From Tetrahymena thermophila SB210 (lineage: Eukaryota > Ciliophora > Oligohymenophorea > Hymenostomatida > Tetrahymenidae): 64,000 bases of DNA. The stretch spans positions 519,022 through 583,021 of the forward strand of contig NW_002476438.1 in the NCBI RefSeq assembly GCF_000189635.1, read 5' to 3'. This document shows positions 37,388-49,930 of this stretch, in pieces. The notes under the pieces are model-generated. The model did no database searches and was not told the origin of the DNA. It worked only from the letters and a program-made list of their open reading frames with translations. Position 1 is the first letter of the stretch; each line of letters begins with the position of its first letter. Made by a program: the position numbers and the translations under genes.

Positions 37388-40294
37388 ATGGAAGAGAAAA
37401 GAATTTATTACAAGATCCCTCTCAAAAGAGTTAAAGCCACTACTACTACTGAAAAGGGAGGTAGTAATCTACATATTGTTGGTATTATAGATGCTTCAGG
37501 CTCTATGAGTTCTTGGTGGAAATGGATTGCTGAATTTTGGAATTCAGAATCAATTCCTAAGGAAAACTTACACACAATTACATTTGATGGTACTGCTCGT
37601 CACTGCTAATCAAATGTTTTGAGTACTAGAATTCATGATCATGGTGGTGGTATGACTGCTATTCCTGAAGCTTTCAAGATGTTTGAAACTGTCTTAGACT
37701 CAATCCCTGTTAATGAGAGTGTTACTGCAATCTTCATTTCTGATGGTCAAGACAATAACCTCAACACTTTAGAAGAGAGAATGAAGAAGCTAAAGGGCAA
37801 TCATGAGAACAGAAAGATTAACTTCATCTGTCTTGGTATTGAAAGTGGATTCCCTACTTTCTTGAGTATGAGATTACGTTAACTCTATCATTAGGGTGAT
37901 GAAAATATTCCAGCTTTATATTTGATTGAATACGTATCTGAAAAGGCCTTTTTCAACAAATTTGAAGGAATGAAAAATTACTTCTACTCTGCTGGTGCTA
38001 TTAATTTAGACCCTCCTGTCATGATCTATCCTTGGGATGAAACTGTCGTTGCTTCAGCCTATGAAGGTAGTTGGGTCATTGTCAAGGGAGATGAACTCAC
38101 TTTAGACGATTCTGAAACTATCAAGGTTGAAAAAACGGAATTAAGTGTAGAAGATGCTGTTGAAATATTTAGAGGTTGGATTCAAAAATTATAAATTTTG
38201 TCCTTAAATGACCCTGCATCTGCTAAATCAAGTGCTGTAATTGCAGTTAGGGAAATGCAAATTGTTATTGACCAACTAAATAAGACTTATGGCTTAGAAG
38301 ATATTAGACAAGTAACTGAAGATTTAATTAATGCTACTCCAAACTTCGGTTTGAGAGCTAAGTATAACTTCATTTGGCGTTACGGATCAAAGATTGGATG
38401 GTTCTTCACTGAAGTTGACAATTTGGCTAAGGGTGTCTCAGCCAAGCAATCTTCCGAATTTGAAGCTGCCAAGCGTATGAACATAGGTACAATTACTGGT
38501 AAGCACTAGTAGAAGGCTTTGGCATTAAAGAATATCACCTAATCAGAATTTAACAAAATAAAGGAAGAATTTATTGCTACTCTTCAAACTTAAAAGAAGC
38601 ATGCTGCAGAGCAATTAAGTTTGTTGGAAAAATTGAAAGAAAAATCATTGAAGCCTTATGAAGAAGGAGCAATTTCAATTGCTAAGATGTTGGCTAATGT
38701 TGATGATTTTATTCAAGGCCTAAACTACTGCAAAAATCAATATGATCTTTGTGAAACTTTACCTCTATTTGGATTGGCTTGTAAGGTAAAGAGAAATGAA
38801 GGATTTGAAAGCAACCCTCGTCTTGTTGATTTCAAGAGTATCTACATCAATAACTAGTTAGATGTTTCTGCCTTAACTAACTAGTTTTGGAATATTCCCA
38901 CAGACATTAATGGAGATAAAGTAGAATTAAATGGAATCTTACCCTTGTTTAGAAGAGAACAAGCTGCTTTCTTACGTCCTCTCTTGAGAACTCGCTTGAT
39001 GAAGTTCATAAATACCTACTTGCTCACATGCAATTTCGATCTTTTGGAAGAAAATGCTTACTTGAATGCCCTTTCTTCTGCCTTAATTGTTGCCTATCAA
39101 CCTCAAAATCTTTCTATTAGATCAGTTGTTACTGATTTAATCTTTGAATCTCTTGAAGTTTATTATGATGAGGATAAGAAATTCCAAAATGTTCAAGATG
39201 AACTAAGTGCTGATCCTAATAAGGTTGTTTTGGATTATAAGGATAATATTGATGAACTATTCTTGTACATCTTCTTCGCCTAAAGAAGCAAGAGAATGGA
39301 CAGTGATCAATTAGAAGATATTATGAATAAGGTTAAGGTTCTTTTCTTCTCATCCGCTGTAGCCAAGCATGGTCTCTACAGTATTATAAAGCCTGACTTC
39401 GAATCTATTGGTATGGATGCTGTTGAAGAGTAATTGAAAAAGTAAGTTAACTCCTTCTTCTCTCTTTCTGATTTCAGAAAGGGATTTAGCACTTGCTTTA
39501 CCGACTTTGCTAAGAAGGCCGCTTCTTAGAAGTTACACATCTCCAAGAAATTGATATATGATGACGAAATTTCTAAAGTACCTCTTCGTTTGATTGAGGC
39601 CCTTTTAGATGACTATCAAAAGAGTAAAATAGAGGTTACATAGATGGAAGTAGAAAAATCTTCAAGTTCTGGAAAGATGATGGAAGAGCCAAAGGATGGT
39701 GAAGAATCAGCTGAAAGAAAGGCTCTCTATGTAGACTACATATACTTAGCCAGCCATGTTCACAAATATCCATTGAATGAAGCTTTCTCTAATCCTGTCG
39801 AGAAGGATCTCGAAAGTATCAAATAGCAAGTTATAGCTTCTGTTGATGAGGCATCTATCAAGAAGATCAAAGGTTTTAACGAACTATTCAATAAGGTAGA
39901 AGAGCATTATGTTAAAGTATTCATAGAATAGCATTGGAATGTTCAACCCATCAATAAAGAATAGCTCATCAAATACTGTGAGGAAAAGGAAGTTGTTTTT
40001 GATACACTCCAATTCGATGAAGCTTCTTTGTTATGCAAGAATGCTTGTATGAGTCCATTATGTCCATTCTTCTTGAAGACATCTGAAAAATTCAATAGAC
40101 ATCTTGGTGGTTGGTAAGGTAAGTTACCTCTTGGTTTCCACAGATTTGTTAAAGCCAGAGCAAATCAAACAGTGGATAAACTCTATCAATAGGCCACAAC
40201 TAAATGGAAAGGTTTCCCTGCTAAGTTTAATGTAACACCTGAATTTGCTAAAGATTATATTTCAAAAACCCTCTCAAGTTACGTTGCTAAGTGA
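37388..40294 (+). CDS. vWA-domain protein, probably highly expressed
   Basis: Single exon, 968 aa, ATG 37388 to TGA 40292-40294. The N-terminal third is a von Willebrand factor A domain. The metal site is visible as D-A-S-G-S at residues 35-39, a G-G-G-M-T loop near 84-88 and an I-S-D-G strand near 117-120, giving all three metal-binding loops. The remaining ~650 residues are mostly helical with no domain I recognise. A small Cys cluster (C-x3-C-x4-C) sits near the C-terminus, encoded near 40036-40063. No signal peptide or membrane segment is seen, so it is likely cytosolic. Codon use differs from neighbours: about half of the Gln codons are CAA, and AAG, GGT, CTC, GTC and TTC are frequent, as in highly expressed Tetrahymena genes. 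The vWA assignment is solid; the cellular role is unknown. Confidence 0.9.
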
Positions 40295-41710
40295 GAATTT
40301 TGTATATATGCAAATTTAAAATACTTATGAAAAATAATTAAATCTGTTGAATAATTAATCAATGTACTACTATAATTAAATTATTGTATTTTAATATTTT
40401 ATATTTTAAATAAATTTATTTTAACTGGCTGGATAATAAAATTAAATAAATAAAACTTCTCATTATTTTTTTTATATAAACCTCAACTAAAAGTATAAAT
40501 CAATGTAAGCTATTTTCTATATAATTCTTATTATTAAGTATTTTTTTAAATCCCATTTAGAAAATTTAGAACTTATGAAGTGAAAATTTATTTTTGTTAA
40601 AAACAAAAGAAATAATTAAAAAATTAATATTAAAGACAGACAAAATAATAATTTTTTGAGATAAATTAAAAAAGTAAAAAAACATATCTAATTAAAAAAA
40701 GAGTTTAAAGTTTAAATAAATAAGAATAGTTATTTAATTATTACAGAAATAAATTTATTTTTTAAATTCATTTAAAATGGTAAAATCATTATTTTTTGTT
40801 AAATTTAAATTATAAAATTTTTAAAAATAAATACTGTAAATGCTCGTTCATTAAGGCATATTTTAATTAAGGCATTTTTTTCTTAAATTTTTTTTTTTCT
40901 ATTATGGTGTGCTTTTTAATCCAAAAAAAAAAAATTTATGCCTTAATTAAAAGTCATAAAAATAACCAAATGTCAAATAAAAAAGAATCTTTAATTTCCT
41001 TTTAAATTCTGAATGAAGAAAAAAAATTATATTTAAATAATAGAAATATTACATACATACAGGATATTTCATTATTAAGGTTATCTTTAATTATTTCAAT
41101 ATAATCATTATAAAATTTAGTTTTTTTGCTTTATATCTTTCTATAGACAAATAAATCAAATAATCTTGAGTATATATATGCCCATAATATTTACTTTCAA
41201 AGAACTTAAATGTTTCTAAAATAAATACAAAAATAATTTAAATAATAAAATCTGTCTTATTAATTTTTAACATGTACTTTAAAGTAATATTAATATCATT
41301 AACTTTAAAGCTAAAATTACTAACCTTATGAGATATAATGATTTTGTCTCTTTAGTTTATTTAAGGATATTGATATTTTAAGCTATTTTTAGGCTCTAAT
41401 ATGATTGTTAATATTGATTTTAATAAATATTAATTATAAATTAAGATAAACAAAATGAATTATGAGTTATGTAAACAAGAATATTAATATAACTGAAAAC
41501 AAACTTAGTAAATATCTATTTTAACATAAAACAATTGCAAATTATTAATATAAGTTAGAATTTTTAAGAGCTTTAATTATTCTTATTAATTCTAATAAAT
41601 TTGTGCTTACTTTTTTTTTTTATACATTTTATAACTAATGCCTTAATTTAATAATTTATTTTAGTAATTATATTATATTAAAAGCATTTTAAATAAAATT
41701 AAATTATTAA
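40295..41710. other. Convergent intergenic spacer with inverted repeat
   Basis: About 1.4 kb of AT-rich DNA, no coding pattern. It holds the inverted repeat at 40861-40952 and a further copy of the word ATGCCTTAATT near 41639. Confidence 0.55.
40861..40952. repeat. Inverted repeat with 15-bp perfect arms
   Basis: TTTTAATTAAGGCAT at 40861-40875 is the exact reverse complement of 40938-40952. T-rich and A-rich tracts inside the arms could extend the stem. A third partial copy (TTAAGGCAT) lies just before the left arm at 40851. It may be a remnant of a small inverted-repeat element or a cruciform/hairpin; there is no target-site duplication I can point to. Confidence 0.6.
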
Positions 41711-43154
41711 TCAATTATAGAATCCAAGAGCTTATATTCTTTCTTCTATCTAAACGTATTCTTTTTTCAAAGGCTCTATGCTCCTAAGTGCATCTTAGTA
41801 GATTTAGAAACATTTGTAACAATACATAGGAGTAGTTTGAGGATATGTTGAATGTTTACCATCTATTCCCCAACCACATTTGGCATTCGAAGCAAGCTCT
41901 TCCCAGTCTCTCCAGTAGTTTGCTGTTCCGTGGTTTCCTTTTCTATTCGCTTCTTCAATAGCAACCCTCTTTATGGTTTCTATCTTCAAAGCTATTTTTT
42001 TCAATTCGCTATTCCACATTTCACGAGTCAACTCCTTATCTTCAACTTGAGCCTTTTCTTCCATGGCACGAGATTTTTCGGCAATTGAACGCATAGTTTC
42101 ATATTAATTATCTATTTTTGTTTTAGCAAATTCAGCCTCCTTTCTGATGCCAGGCTAAGTTAAGACATCTAAATGAATTTTATTGAGTTTATCAAGGGCA
42201 TCTTCAACTGCAAGCATATAAGTATCAGCATTACGCTCTATTTCTTGACGATATTATGTTGAAGCCTTTGAGTTTAGCTTGAGCATTCCCTACTCAATAA
42301 ACACAAAATTTTATAAATTCTTTAAAGAGCTCTAAAGATTGCGCTCATTTTCTTTGTTGAGAATATCATCTACTATTCTTCTAACACCTACTCTTTCTGG
42401 TGCTTAAACTAAACGGCTAGAACGATATTATTCTAAGGAATTTAAAATATTCTTTGCTACGTCAAAACATTAGTTACCCTTAGCCTTAAATTCGTTGGCA
42501 AGCCATTTAAATCTTTTTTCTACCTATTTTTTTATATTAATAATAAATACTTCAATCAATTTAAGGTTATAAATTGCCAAAATAAATACTTGCAATAACT
42601 TTTAATTATATACACTGAATAAATCTAATTAATAAAAGTTATTGCTTTATCTTTATTAAATTGAGTATTTTTCGCACCTCTAATATTGTTTAAACTAATT
42701 AATACTCTCGCTTAAAACCTTGCATTAGGTAAATTTCTTATGAAAAAAAAGAAATAGCCATAGACTTGCTTTTTAAAATAAGAAGTTTTGCCAAAACTGA
42801 ACTTTGAAAATGTTAATTAAAGTAAAATTTTACCTCATCTTCCGAAAGATCATTAATACTCTTATCTGCTGCTTCACTAAGTTAAACTAAATCTCTCAAA
42901 AACTTCTTTAAGTTCTTATGAGCATGATAGGCTCTTCTGTGGAAGTTATTATCAATGCACATAGAACAAAGACTTTCCAATTATTGAGTGTCATCGCAAC
43001 GCTCATCAATACAAACCATGTTCAAATAATCATGGACTTAACCTTTGGAACAAACAGGGTACCTGTATTATTTAATTCTTTCGATATATTCCTGGTAAGT
43101 GGCTGAGTGGTACATAGTGCTACCATTTTTAGCGGGAGATCCTGAGTCTGACAT
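41711..43154 (-). CDS. B-box-like zinc finger and coiled-coil protein
   Basis: Two exons (43154-42834 and 42523-41711) joined over a 310-nt phase-0 intron give 377 aa ending at TGA 41713-41711. Residues 35-79 carry a Cys/His set, C35-x5-H41, C48-x4-C53, C63-x2-C66-x5-H72-x4-H77-x-H79, of the kind that binds two zinc ions in B-box domains. The following ~230 residues are charged, with heptad-like Leu/Ile spacing, as in TRIM-type B-box plus coiled-coil proteins. A second Cys group (C-G-W-G, then C-Y-K-C) lies near the C-terminus. No RING is seen before the B-box. Ciliates have many such proteins. Function is unknown; the zinc pattern is seen, the B-box name is inference. Confidence 0.82.
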
Positions 43155-44495
43155 TTGAAATCTTTTAAGCTATTATGAATTAATAATACTCCTTTTTTAA
43201 GTTTTTTTAGATATGTTTAATAAATCTTTGTTGCTTTCTTGTTATTGTAATAATTATTTTTATAATTTTTGTTTTATCTATATAAAGGACTTACTTACTT
43301 TGCTTTTTTTATTTTTGTTTATTTATTTGTTTGTTTGTTTTGAATATATAGGTCTGTTTTTTATGGATAATAAATATCAATTAGTTAATTAACAATCAAT
43401 TTTTCTTGGCAAACATCTATGCATATTGTTTATTTTATTACAAATTTCTTGATATACTTATTTTATGTCGTCAGTCAATTCATCTTTATAAACGAATGAT
43501 TGAAATTAACTTAATGACAAATAGAAATTATTTATAAGTAAAAGTTTTATTTGGATAGGATATTTTCTTCCAATCCATTAATTTTATTTTTTATTTTTCA
43601 AATATATTTGATTGGCTGCAATTTTTTCTTTAATTATTATTAAATTTCATAAACAGTATTTATAATAAATCCACTTTAAACAAACTATTATTTCCCTAAT
43701 TTAGATTATACTTTTCCATCCATTATCTCTATACAAACAATCAACTCCTGCTCAAATTAATCTTTCAGAATTATCATCGAATCCCTTTTATCCTAATATA
43801 TTTTTAACTTTAATTCAAAGTGTACAACTCAATTTAATATTCAAAGAAAGTTTGAATAGTCAAATAAAAATATAATTTTTCCATAAAATTAAAGCAATAG
43901 GTTTTTAATTTAAATTATTTAATGTGATATTAATTTTAAAATAAATTAATAATTTTTTTAAAAATAAAAAATAAAACTTATTAATTTAAAATTTATAGAT
44001 CAGATTCTTTTCTTTAAGATAATTTCATTTTCATATCTCACACAAAGTTTAATAAATTTTATCTTCTTAAAATATGAAAATTATGTAGATAAAACTCAAT
44101 AATAAGGAATTTGTGTTATAAATATTTGCATTTTATAAGTATTTTCATTAAACATTATTTATATTTTCTAATAAACTTAAATCATACTTAACAATATATA
44201 AATTAAATTATTCATAATAGCGCCGATTATTATTTTTAAAGAATAACAATAACCGTTTACCTTTTTGTTTAAAAATAATATCACTGAATCTAATTCCTTT
44301 TGAATAAATAAAAAATATTTTTTATAGATTTAAATAGCAAAAACATGTTTATTTATTGCATTTTTTATTTTTTACAAAGTACTCTTTTCATAAAGCCTTT
44401 AAATTCAAATTTAATAATAAATGTTTATCAAAATGATGGTAAATGGCCTTGTTTTTATATTTATATATTTATAGCTATTCGAAACATTGAGTTTT
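43155..44495. other. Intergenic spacer before the 5S cluster
   Basis: About 1.3 kb of AT-rich DNA, no coding pattern. A run of TTTG/TTTA units at about 43316-43340 lies upstream of the B-box gene, probably in its 5' leader or promoter. Confidence 0.55.
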
Positions 44496-44615
44496 GTTGT
44501 CGGCCATACTAAGGTGAAAACACCGGATCCCATTCGAACTCCGAAGTTAAGCGCCTTAAGGCTGGGTTAGTACTAAGGTGGGGGACCGCTTGGGAAGTCC
44601 CAGTGTCGACAACCT
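44496..44615 (+). rRNA. 5S ribosomal RNA, cluster copy 1
   Basis: 120-nt 5S rRNA gene for the large ribosomal subunit, transcribed by RNA polymerase III. The two ends pair (GTTGTCG with CGACAAC) and the internal control region around CGAAGTTAAGC is present. It differs from the other three copies at one pair in helix I, where both strands changed together. Confidence 0.97.
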
Positions 44616-44622
44616 TTTTTTT
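44615..44622 (+). terminator. Pol III T-run terminator
   Basis: Eight T residues directly after 5S copy 1. Confidence 0.85.
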
Positions 44623-44814
44623 AATTAATTAATAAATGAAATTATATTTATATTATCTAATTATTAATATAAATAAAAACTGAATAGTGAAATAAAAATG
44701 AAAGAAAAATGATAAAATATTTATTTTTCTTCCATATTTTTTATTTTTTTGTTGAAATCTAAATTTTATTGTTAAAAATCGATCTATACATACAAATCAA
44801 TCTGTATATATTTT

Positions 44815-44934
44815 GCTGTCGGCCATACTAAGGTGAAAACACCGGATCCCATTCGAACTCCGAAGTTAAGCGCCTTAAGGCTGGGTTAGTACTAAGGTGG
44901 GGGACCGCTTGGGAAGTCCCAGTGTCGACAGCCT
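44815..44934 (+). rRNA. 5S ribosomal RNA, cluster copy 2
   Basis: 120 nt, beginning GCTGTCGGCC with the matching CGACAGC at the 3' end. Its start lies 319 bp after that of copy 1. I see no internal difference from copies 3 and 4. Confidence 0.97.
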
Positions 44935-44938
44935 TTTT
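44934..44938 (+). terminator. Pol III T-run terminator
   Basis: Five T residues at the 3' end of 5S copy 2. Confidence 0.8.
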
Positions 44939-45052
44939 ATTTTTTATATTATTTTTTAAATTTATTTTTTAAAAATAGTTGTATAAAATAAAAAAGTATT
45001 AAATCATAAAGGCAGTAAGAAATATAAAAGTGCAAACGAAATCATTAATTTT

Positions 45053-45172
45053 GCTGTCGGCCATACTAAGGTGAAAACACCGGATCCCATTCGAACTCCG
45101 AAGTTAAGCGCCTTAAGGCTGGGTTAGTACTAAGGTGGGGGACCGCTTGGGAAGTCCCAGTGTCGACAGCCC
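45053..45172 (+). rRNA. 5S ribosomal RNA, cluster copy 3
   Basis: 120 nt, the same sequence as copy 2, except that one extra C follows the helix I arm before the T run. Its start lies 238 bp after that of copy 2. The flanking spacer is unrelated AT-rich DNA. Confidence 0.97.
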
Positions 45173-45177
45173 TTTTT
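45173..45177 (+). terminator. Pol III T-run terminator
   Basis: Five T residues directly after 5S copy 3. Confidence 0.8.
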
Positions 45178-45327
45178 ATTTTTTATTCTAAAAATTTACT
45201 TTCAAAGCTAATTATTTAAAAAAGCATCAAATAAATATAAAATGATTTTTTTATTTATTACATTTTTTTTTATGTTTTTGAAAATAATTTGATATATTTA
45301 TTTAAGGGCATTAAATGTATTAATTTT

Positions 45328-45447
45328 GCTGTCGGCCATACTAAGGTGAAAACACCGGATCCCATTCGAACTCCGAAGTTAAGCGCCTTAAGGCTGGGTT
45401 AGTACTAAGGTGGGGGACCGCTTGGGAAGTCCCAGTGTCGACAGCCT
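45328..45447 (+). rRNA. 5S ribosomal RNA, cluster copy 4
   Basis: 120 nt, the same sequence as copy 2. Its start lies 275 bp after that of copy 3. It is the last of the four tandem copies, all on the + strand. Confidence 0.97.
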
Positions 45448-45452
45448 TTTTT
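45447..45452 (+). terminator. Pol III T-run terminator
   Basis: Six T residues at the 3' end of 5S copy 4. Confidence 0.8.
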
Positions 45453-45822
45453 ATCATTTATAATTTTTTTAAAAAATATTGAAAAATAAAGGTAAATTAT
45501 CTATTTATTTGATACTAAAAGTAAGTAATTCTTAACATAAATAATAAAAACACACTATACTTTTTTCTTTAAAATATACATATTAAATTTTACAACTTTT
45601 GATAAATTTATCATATTTAAATAAAAAAAGGAGAGTGAAATAATTAATATAAAAGGCAGGAAGTTATTTATAAGCAAAGCAAAATAATGATAGAAACCAT
45701 ACATACATATATCGATTGATAGATAGATATTTATAAACATAATTCGAACAATTAATATTGGTTGATATTGTTAAATTTAAAGTTTAGCCAATAATTTATA
45801 ATAAATTTTTTTTTTAATTATT
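45453..45822. other. Spacer between 5S cluster and radial spoke gene
   Basis: AT-rich DNA, no coding pattern seen. It holds the 3' flank of the minus-strand gene to its right. Confidence 0.5.
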
Positions 45823-48290
45823 TCAATTTTCTTCCTCTTCTTCTTATTATTGCTATTGGTTTTCTTATCCTTCTTCTGGTTCTTGTTACTTTTCTTCTGG
45901 AGGGACGGGCTATTTTTACATAAGGATTTGAAATATGTTTTTGTAGATTTTAATTTACTTCAACTTAGCAAGGTAATTCAAGTTATTCTTCTTAAATAAA
46001 TTCAGGTTCTTTGGGATAGTAAAATTCTTATGATTATTTGAATCCTTAACCTATATACAAGTTCTACCACTTTTTGTTCTGTTAAGTTTAAATTAGAAAA
46101 CTTGTTAAAAATTTTGTTTTTAATCATATTTAATTTACATGGTAAATAGTGACATGACCAGGCCAGTAGAGATTTTTAATAGAAATATAGCCATAATTTT
46201 ATTAAATCACTTTGTTGGGCTAATCAGCAGGAGGTTTTTAAGCAACTCCATAATCTGTTTGATCACCATGAGTTCTCAAAATCCATGCAGATTTATAACC
46301 TTCAGGAGCTAATATAAAATTACAAATAATCGTTTATTATCTAAAATTTAATTAGTAATTTAGTTGATAAATTACCAGAATCTGTATTAAGAGGCTTCAT
46401 GAGAGGTTCAAAAGGATCTTTAGCAATTGTTCTTTTTTCAACATCTTCTTATTCCTCACCCTCTTAAGCTTCTGGAATAGTGTGTTTTAATTTACCTTCC
46501 TATTTTATTGAATAAAAAATTATCTTCATGTTATTAAATGATTAATTAATTAATTACATTTAAAATATTCTATTTTGAGTGAACCCAACCATTTAAGGTA
46601 GAGAGAGCTTAGAATTCGGGGAAAGTAAAATTCTCATCAGGGTCAATTAAAGTACGGCCAGTTGCTTTTAAAAATGAAATTTAATACAAAATTTATTTAA
46701 GTAAATTTTTAATTACCATCTTCTGGGTCAACGAGCTTTAATCCTCTGGGCTAGACTGAACAGCAGTGGCTAATTCTAACAATCATGCACTTAAGCAATT
46801 CCTTTTCAGTTCCAACACTATATTGAAGATTATTTGCAGGCTTAACATTACTTTCGAAATGAGGATTAGTAATGACTTTTCTATTCAAATCACCTGTAAA
46901 AACGTATTTAATTCTCCTTGAAAGTATTATTTATTGAGGTGTAATAGGAGGAAGTTCAACCCAGTTACCTTGAACCACTGTTTTTTATTTTTTAATTGAA
47001 TTTTAATTATTTGATATTTTCTCCTAAAAAATTACAATCTGTAGTCACATAGTAGTTTAATTGATTTACACTTGGTTCATCTCCACCCAAAGGTTCAACT
47101 TCAGGAGGAAGCTCACCATAATCTTCGAAGTCAGCTTATCCTTCAGCAATATAATAATCTTTATTAGTGCAGTGAATTTTACCCCACAATCTAACATTTT
47201 TCAAACCTTTTTCTTTCTTGGCATTGCTTAAAACCTAATAAAAATATAAAATAAATTGATAAGATAAATTTTAAAAGCTTAATGCTATTTGTTAAACAAT
47301 TAATAAGTAGATATTCTAATTTAACTAATTTCAAAATATTTTTGCTTTTGCTAATAATTAATATATTAAATCTGTCCTTTCTTTAACTTTCAAAATAATT
47401 TTTATTTTTCAATCAAACGATTCATTTGTTTAAAGTGATTTTTTCTAACGAAAATATTATTTATTTATTTATTTATTTATATATTTTTTATTAGCTTTGT
47501 GAATTAAACTATTGCTTGCTTTTTTATGTAAAATATTTATAATCAAATATATTAATTACTGTCAGTGCTCTAAATATTCTATATGATTCTTCTTCTCCAA
47601 AACCTACACCTGCCCATTCAAACCTTAAATTTATTTTAAATTATACGTTAATTATATCATGAGACAGCTATTTTCGCTTTGAAAAATTTAAGCATTATTC
47701 TTTGATTATTTTAAATTGTGAAACTATTTTGATTTTCTAATTTAAAAAGTCTCTTCTTAAATTTTCTTTTTTTATATTTTTATTTTTAATTAATTTACCA
47801 TTTTGCTTCTTCCATAAAGTTTGGTACATATCCAATAGCTCCTACTGGTGCTAAGTTATCTTCTTCTCCTTCCATAAGAGGCTATTTTATGCAAAAATTA
47901 AAAGTGTGAATTCATGACAAATAGTTACAAAAATGAAATCATTCATTGTGTAAACCAAAAAATGAATAATTTAATGATCTTTTTGACAACATAAAACTTG
48001 TGACTCAAAGAAAATATATTTACATCAAGCAATTTTTTGTTGGCTTTAAATGATTCGCTAACAGCTTCGTACTTTTCTCTAAGTCTTTCAGCATTATCTT
48101 AAAATTCATTATGCTTTTTGAAATCATATTTATTTTGCTTGACGTTAAGAGATTCATCTTCGAAGATATAATAAGCATTATGAGGGTCATCTAAGAGAAG
48201 CTTTGTCAAAAGATTGCTAAGATGGTTGGTTAAAGTATTGCCTTCCTTATCTTTTATTTTATCTAATTAAGCCTTTAATTAAGAACTCAT
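45823..48290 (-). CDS. RSP4/6: Radial spoke head protein, RSP4/6 family
   Basis: Component of the radial spoke head in the 9+2 ciliary axoneme, which passes signals between the central pair and dynein arms. I read ten exons: 48290-48024, 47881-47799, 47623-47560, 47234-47036, 46977-46717, 46664-46558, 46499-46376, 46308-46139, 46078-45959 and 45909-45823. They sum to 493 codons plus TGA. Family landmarks appear in order: an N-terminal helix ending N-A-Y-Y-I-F-E-D; F-E-W-A-G-V-G-F; R-I-F-R-A-L; L-W-G-K-I; W-V-E-L-P-P-I-T-P; F-T-G-D-L; G-W-V-H; L-Y-W-P-G; W-Q-N-L-Y-I-G-Q-G; and an acidic Gln/Glu tail. The last intron (45910-45958) is needed to enter the acidic tail. Length is close to that of RSP4/RSP6. 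Which of the two it corresponds to cannot be decided here. Confidence 0.93.
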
Positions 48291-49930
48291 ATTTCTTATT
48301 TATATGTTTGTTTGTTAATCCGTTTCGAAATCTTATATAAAAACTAAGAAAGTTTTTTGCTTTATTTAATTCTTTGTCTTTTGTTTATTTGTTTATTTAT
48401 TTGATAAATAGATAGATAGAGTATTAATTAATTGTTCTCTTCTTTGATTATTTATTTTCACTAATAAATATTTCAAATAATAATTAAATGCTTTATCTTT
48501 ATCATCTTTATATTTCTAAGAATTAATTCATTTTGTATAATAGCAATCATATAAATATTTTGCATTTAGCAATAAAAATTTGCATGTAAAAATGTGATGA
48601 AACTTTAATTTAAAAAGATATAAAAAAAATTAAAATACAATTAATTTATCAAACTCAATTATTATTTATTTTTTTTGGATTTGTTAAATTTTCTTGATGA
48701 ATATTAATTCAATTAAAAGCAGCCAATTATTTTATTCATTTTCTTTGGTTTGTATTTTGTAATTTGAAATTTTAAAGTTTAAACATCCAACATAAATAAA
48801 AAAGTTGTTTTATACAATAAAATTAATCACTTTATCGCTATTAAAATACTATTTGATTGAATAATATCTTTTATAAATATCTTAAAAATAAGTTAAAATC
48901 TATTAATATTGTTTATTTTGAGTTGTATTTTCTCATATTAAAAAAATAGCATTTTTTATTTTTAATATTATTAATTTTCAACATTTTCTAGGTATTTTTG
49001 AATTAAAATTTTTGATAAATAAATAAAAATTAATTTACTACAACATTCAATATCAGAAAATTGTTTTGATTTTAATAGATTTCTAAAAATAGTTTAAGAT
49101 TTATTGATATTTTATAATACGAATTATACAATTTATATTTTTATTAGAACAAACAAATTTAAATAGTTCTCCAAAATATTTTTACAATTGGAAATAAAAA
49201 AACACTAAATAATTTAAGAGTAAAAAATTAGATAATAAATTTAGTTTAGAAAAGCTTTGGGACAGTAAAGATTTTCTTAATTACATTTACACAAGTAAGA
49301 GATATACATGTATATTTGCTATTGATTTAAATAAAAAGTGGATCGATTTCAAAATTTATTTTAGGTGAGGTGATGTGTTATTAATATAATGTGTCACAAA
49401 TCTAATGAAATGAAAATTACTCAATTATTACTGAATAAATTATTAATTGCTCCTAATTTTTATAAAATTATATTTAAGCTTATACTTTTTGGAGTAAGTT
49501 TGTAAAATTTACATTAAAATTTTTTAATATTTAGAATAATTTAAGGTATTTTTTATATTTAACAAAAATAATTATCTTTTGGTAGGCAGATCATTTAATT
49601 ATTTCAACAGATTAAGTATCTTTGTTACTTTAATATATTATTAGGCCTTTATTGTGAAAATAAAAGAGCAGCCTGATTTGACTTTTAAACAAATTTAAAG
49701 AAAAATAGACTTAAAAATTTGAAAGGTGGATATAAATAAAAAATATATAATTGAGCAATTATTATTTAAATATTGACTAAACGAGCTTAACTTTCGCTTG
49801 CATTAAATTATTTCGCAGACAATTAAATTAATTAAATATCTTTTTTGATTCCAAAATTAAATTAATTATCAAATTAGATTTTCAGACAATTTTTTCAACA
49901 TAGTTTAAATTTTTAGGAAATAGTTAGAAA
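48291..49930. other. Intergenic spacer, divergent promoters
   Basis: About 1.6 kb of AT-rich DNA between two divergently transcribed genes. A TTTG/TTTA run followed by GATA units (about 48302-48420) lies just upstream of the radial spoke gene. No RNA gene was recognised. Confidence 0.55.
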
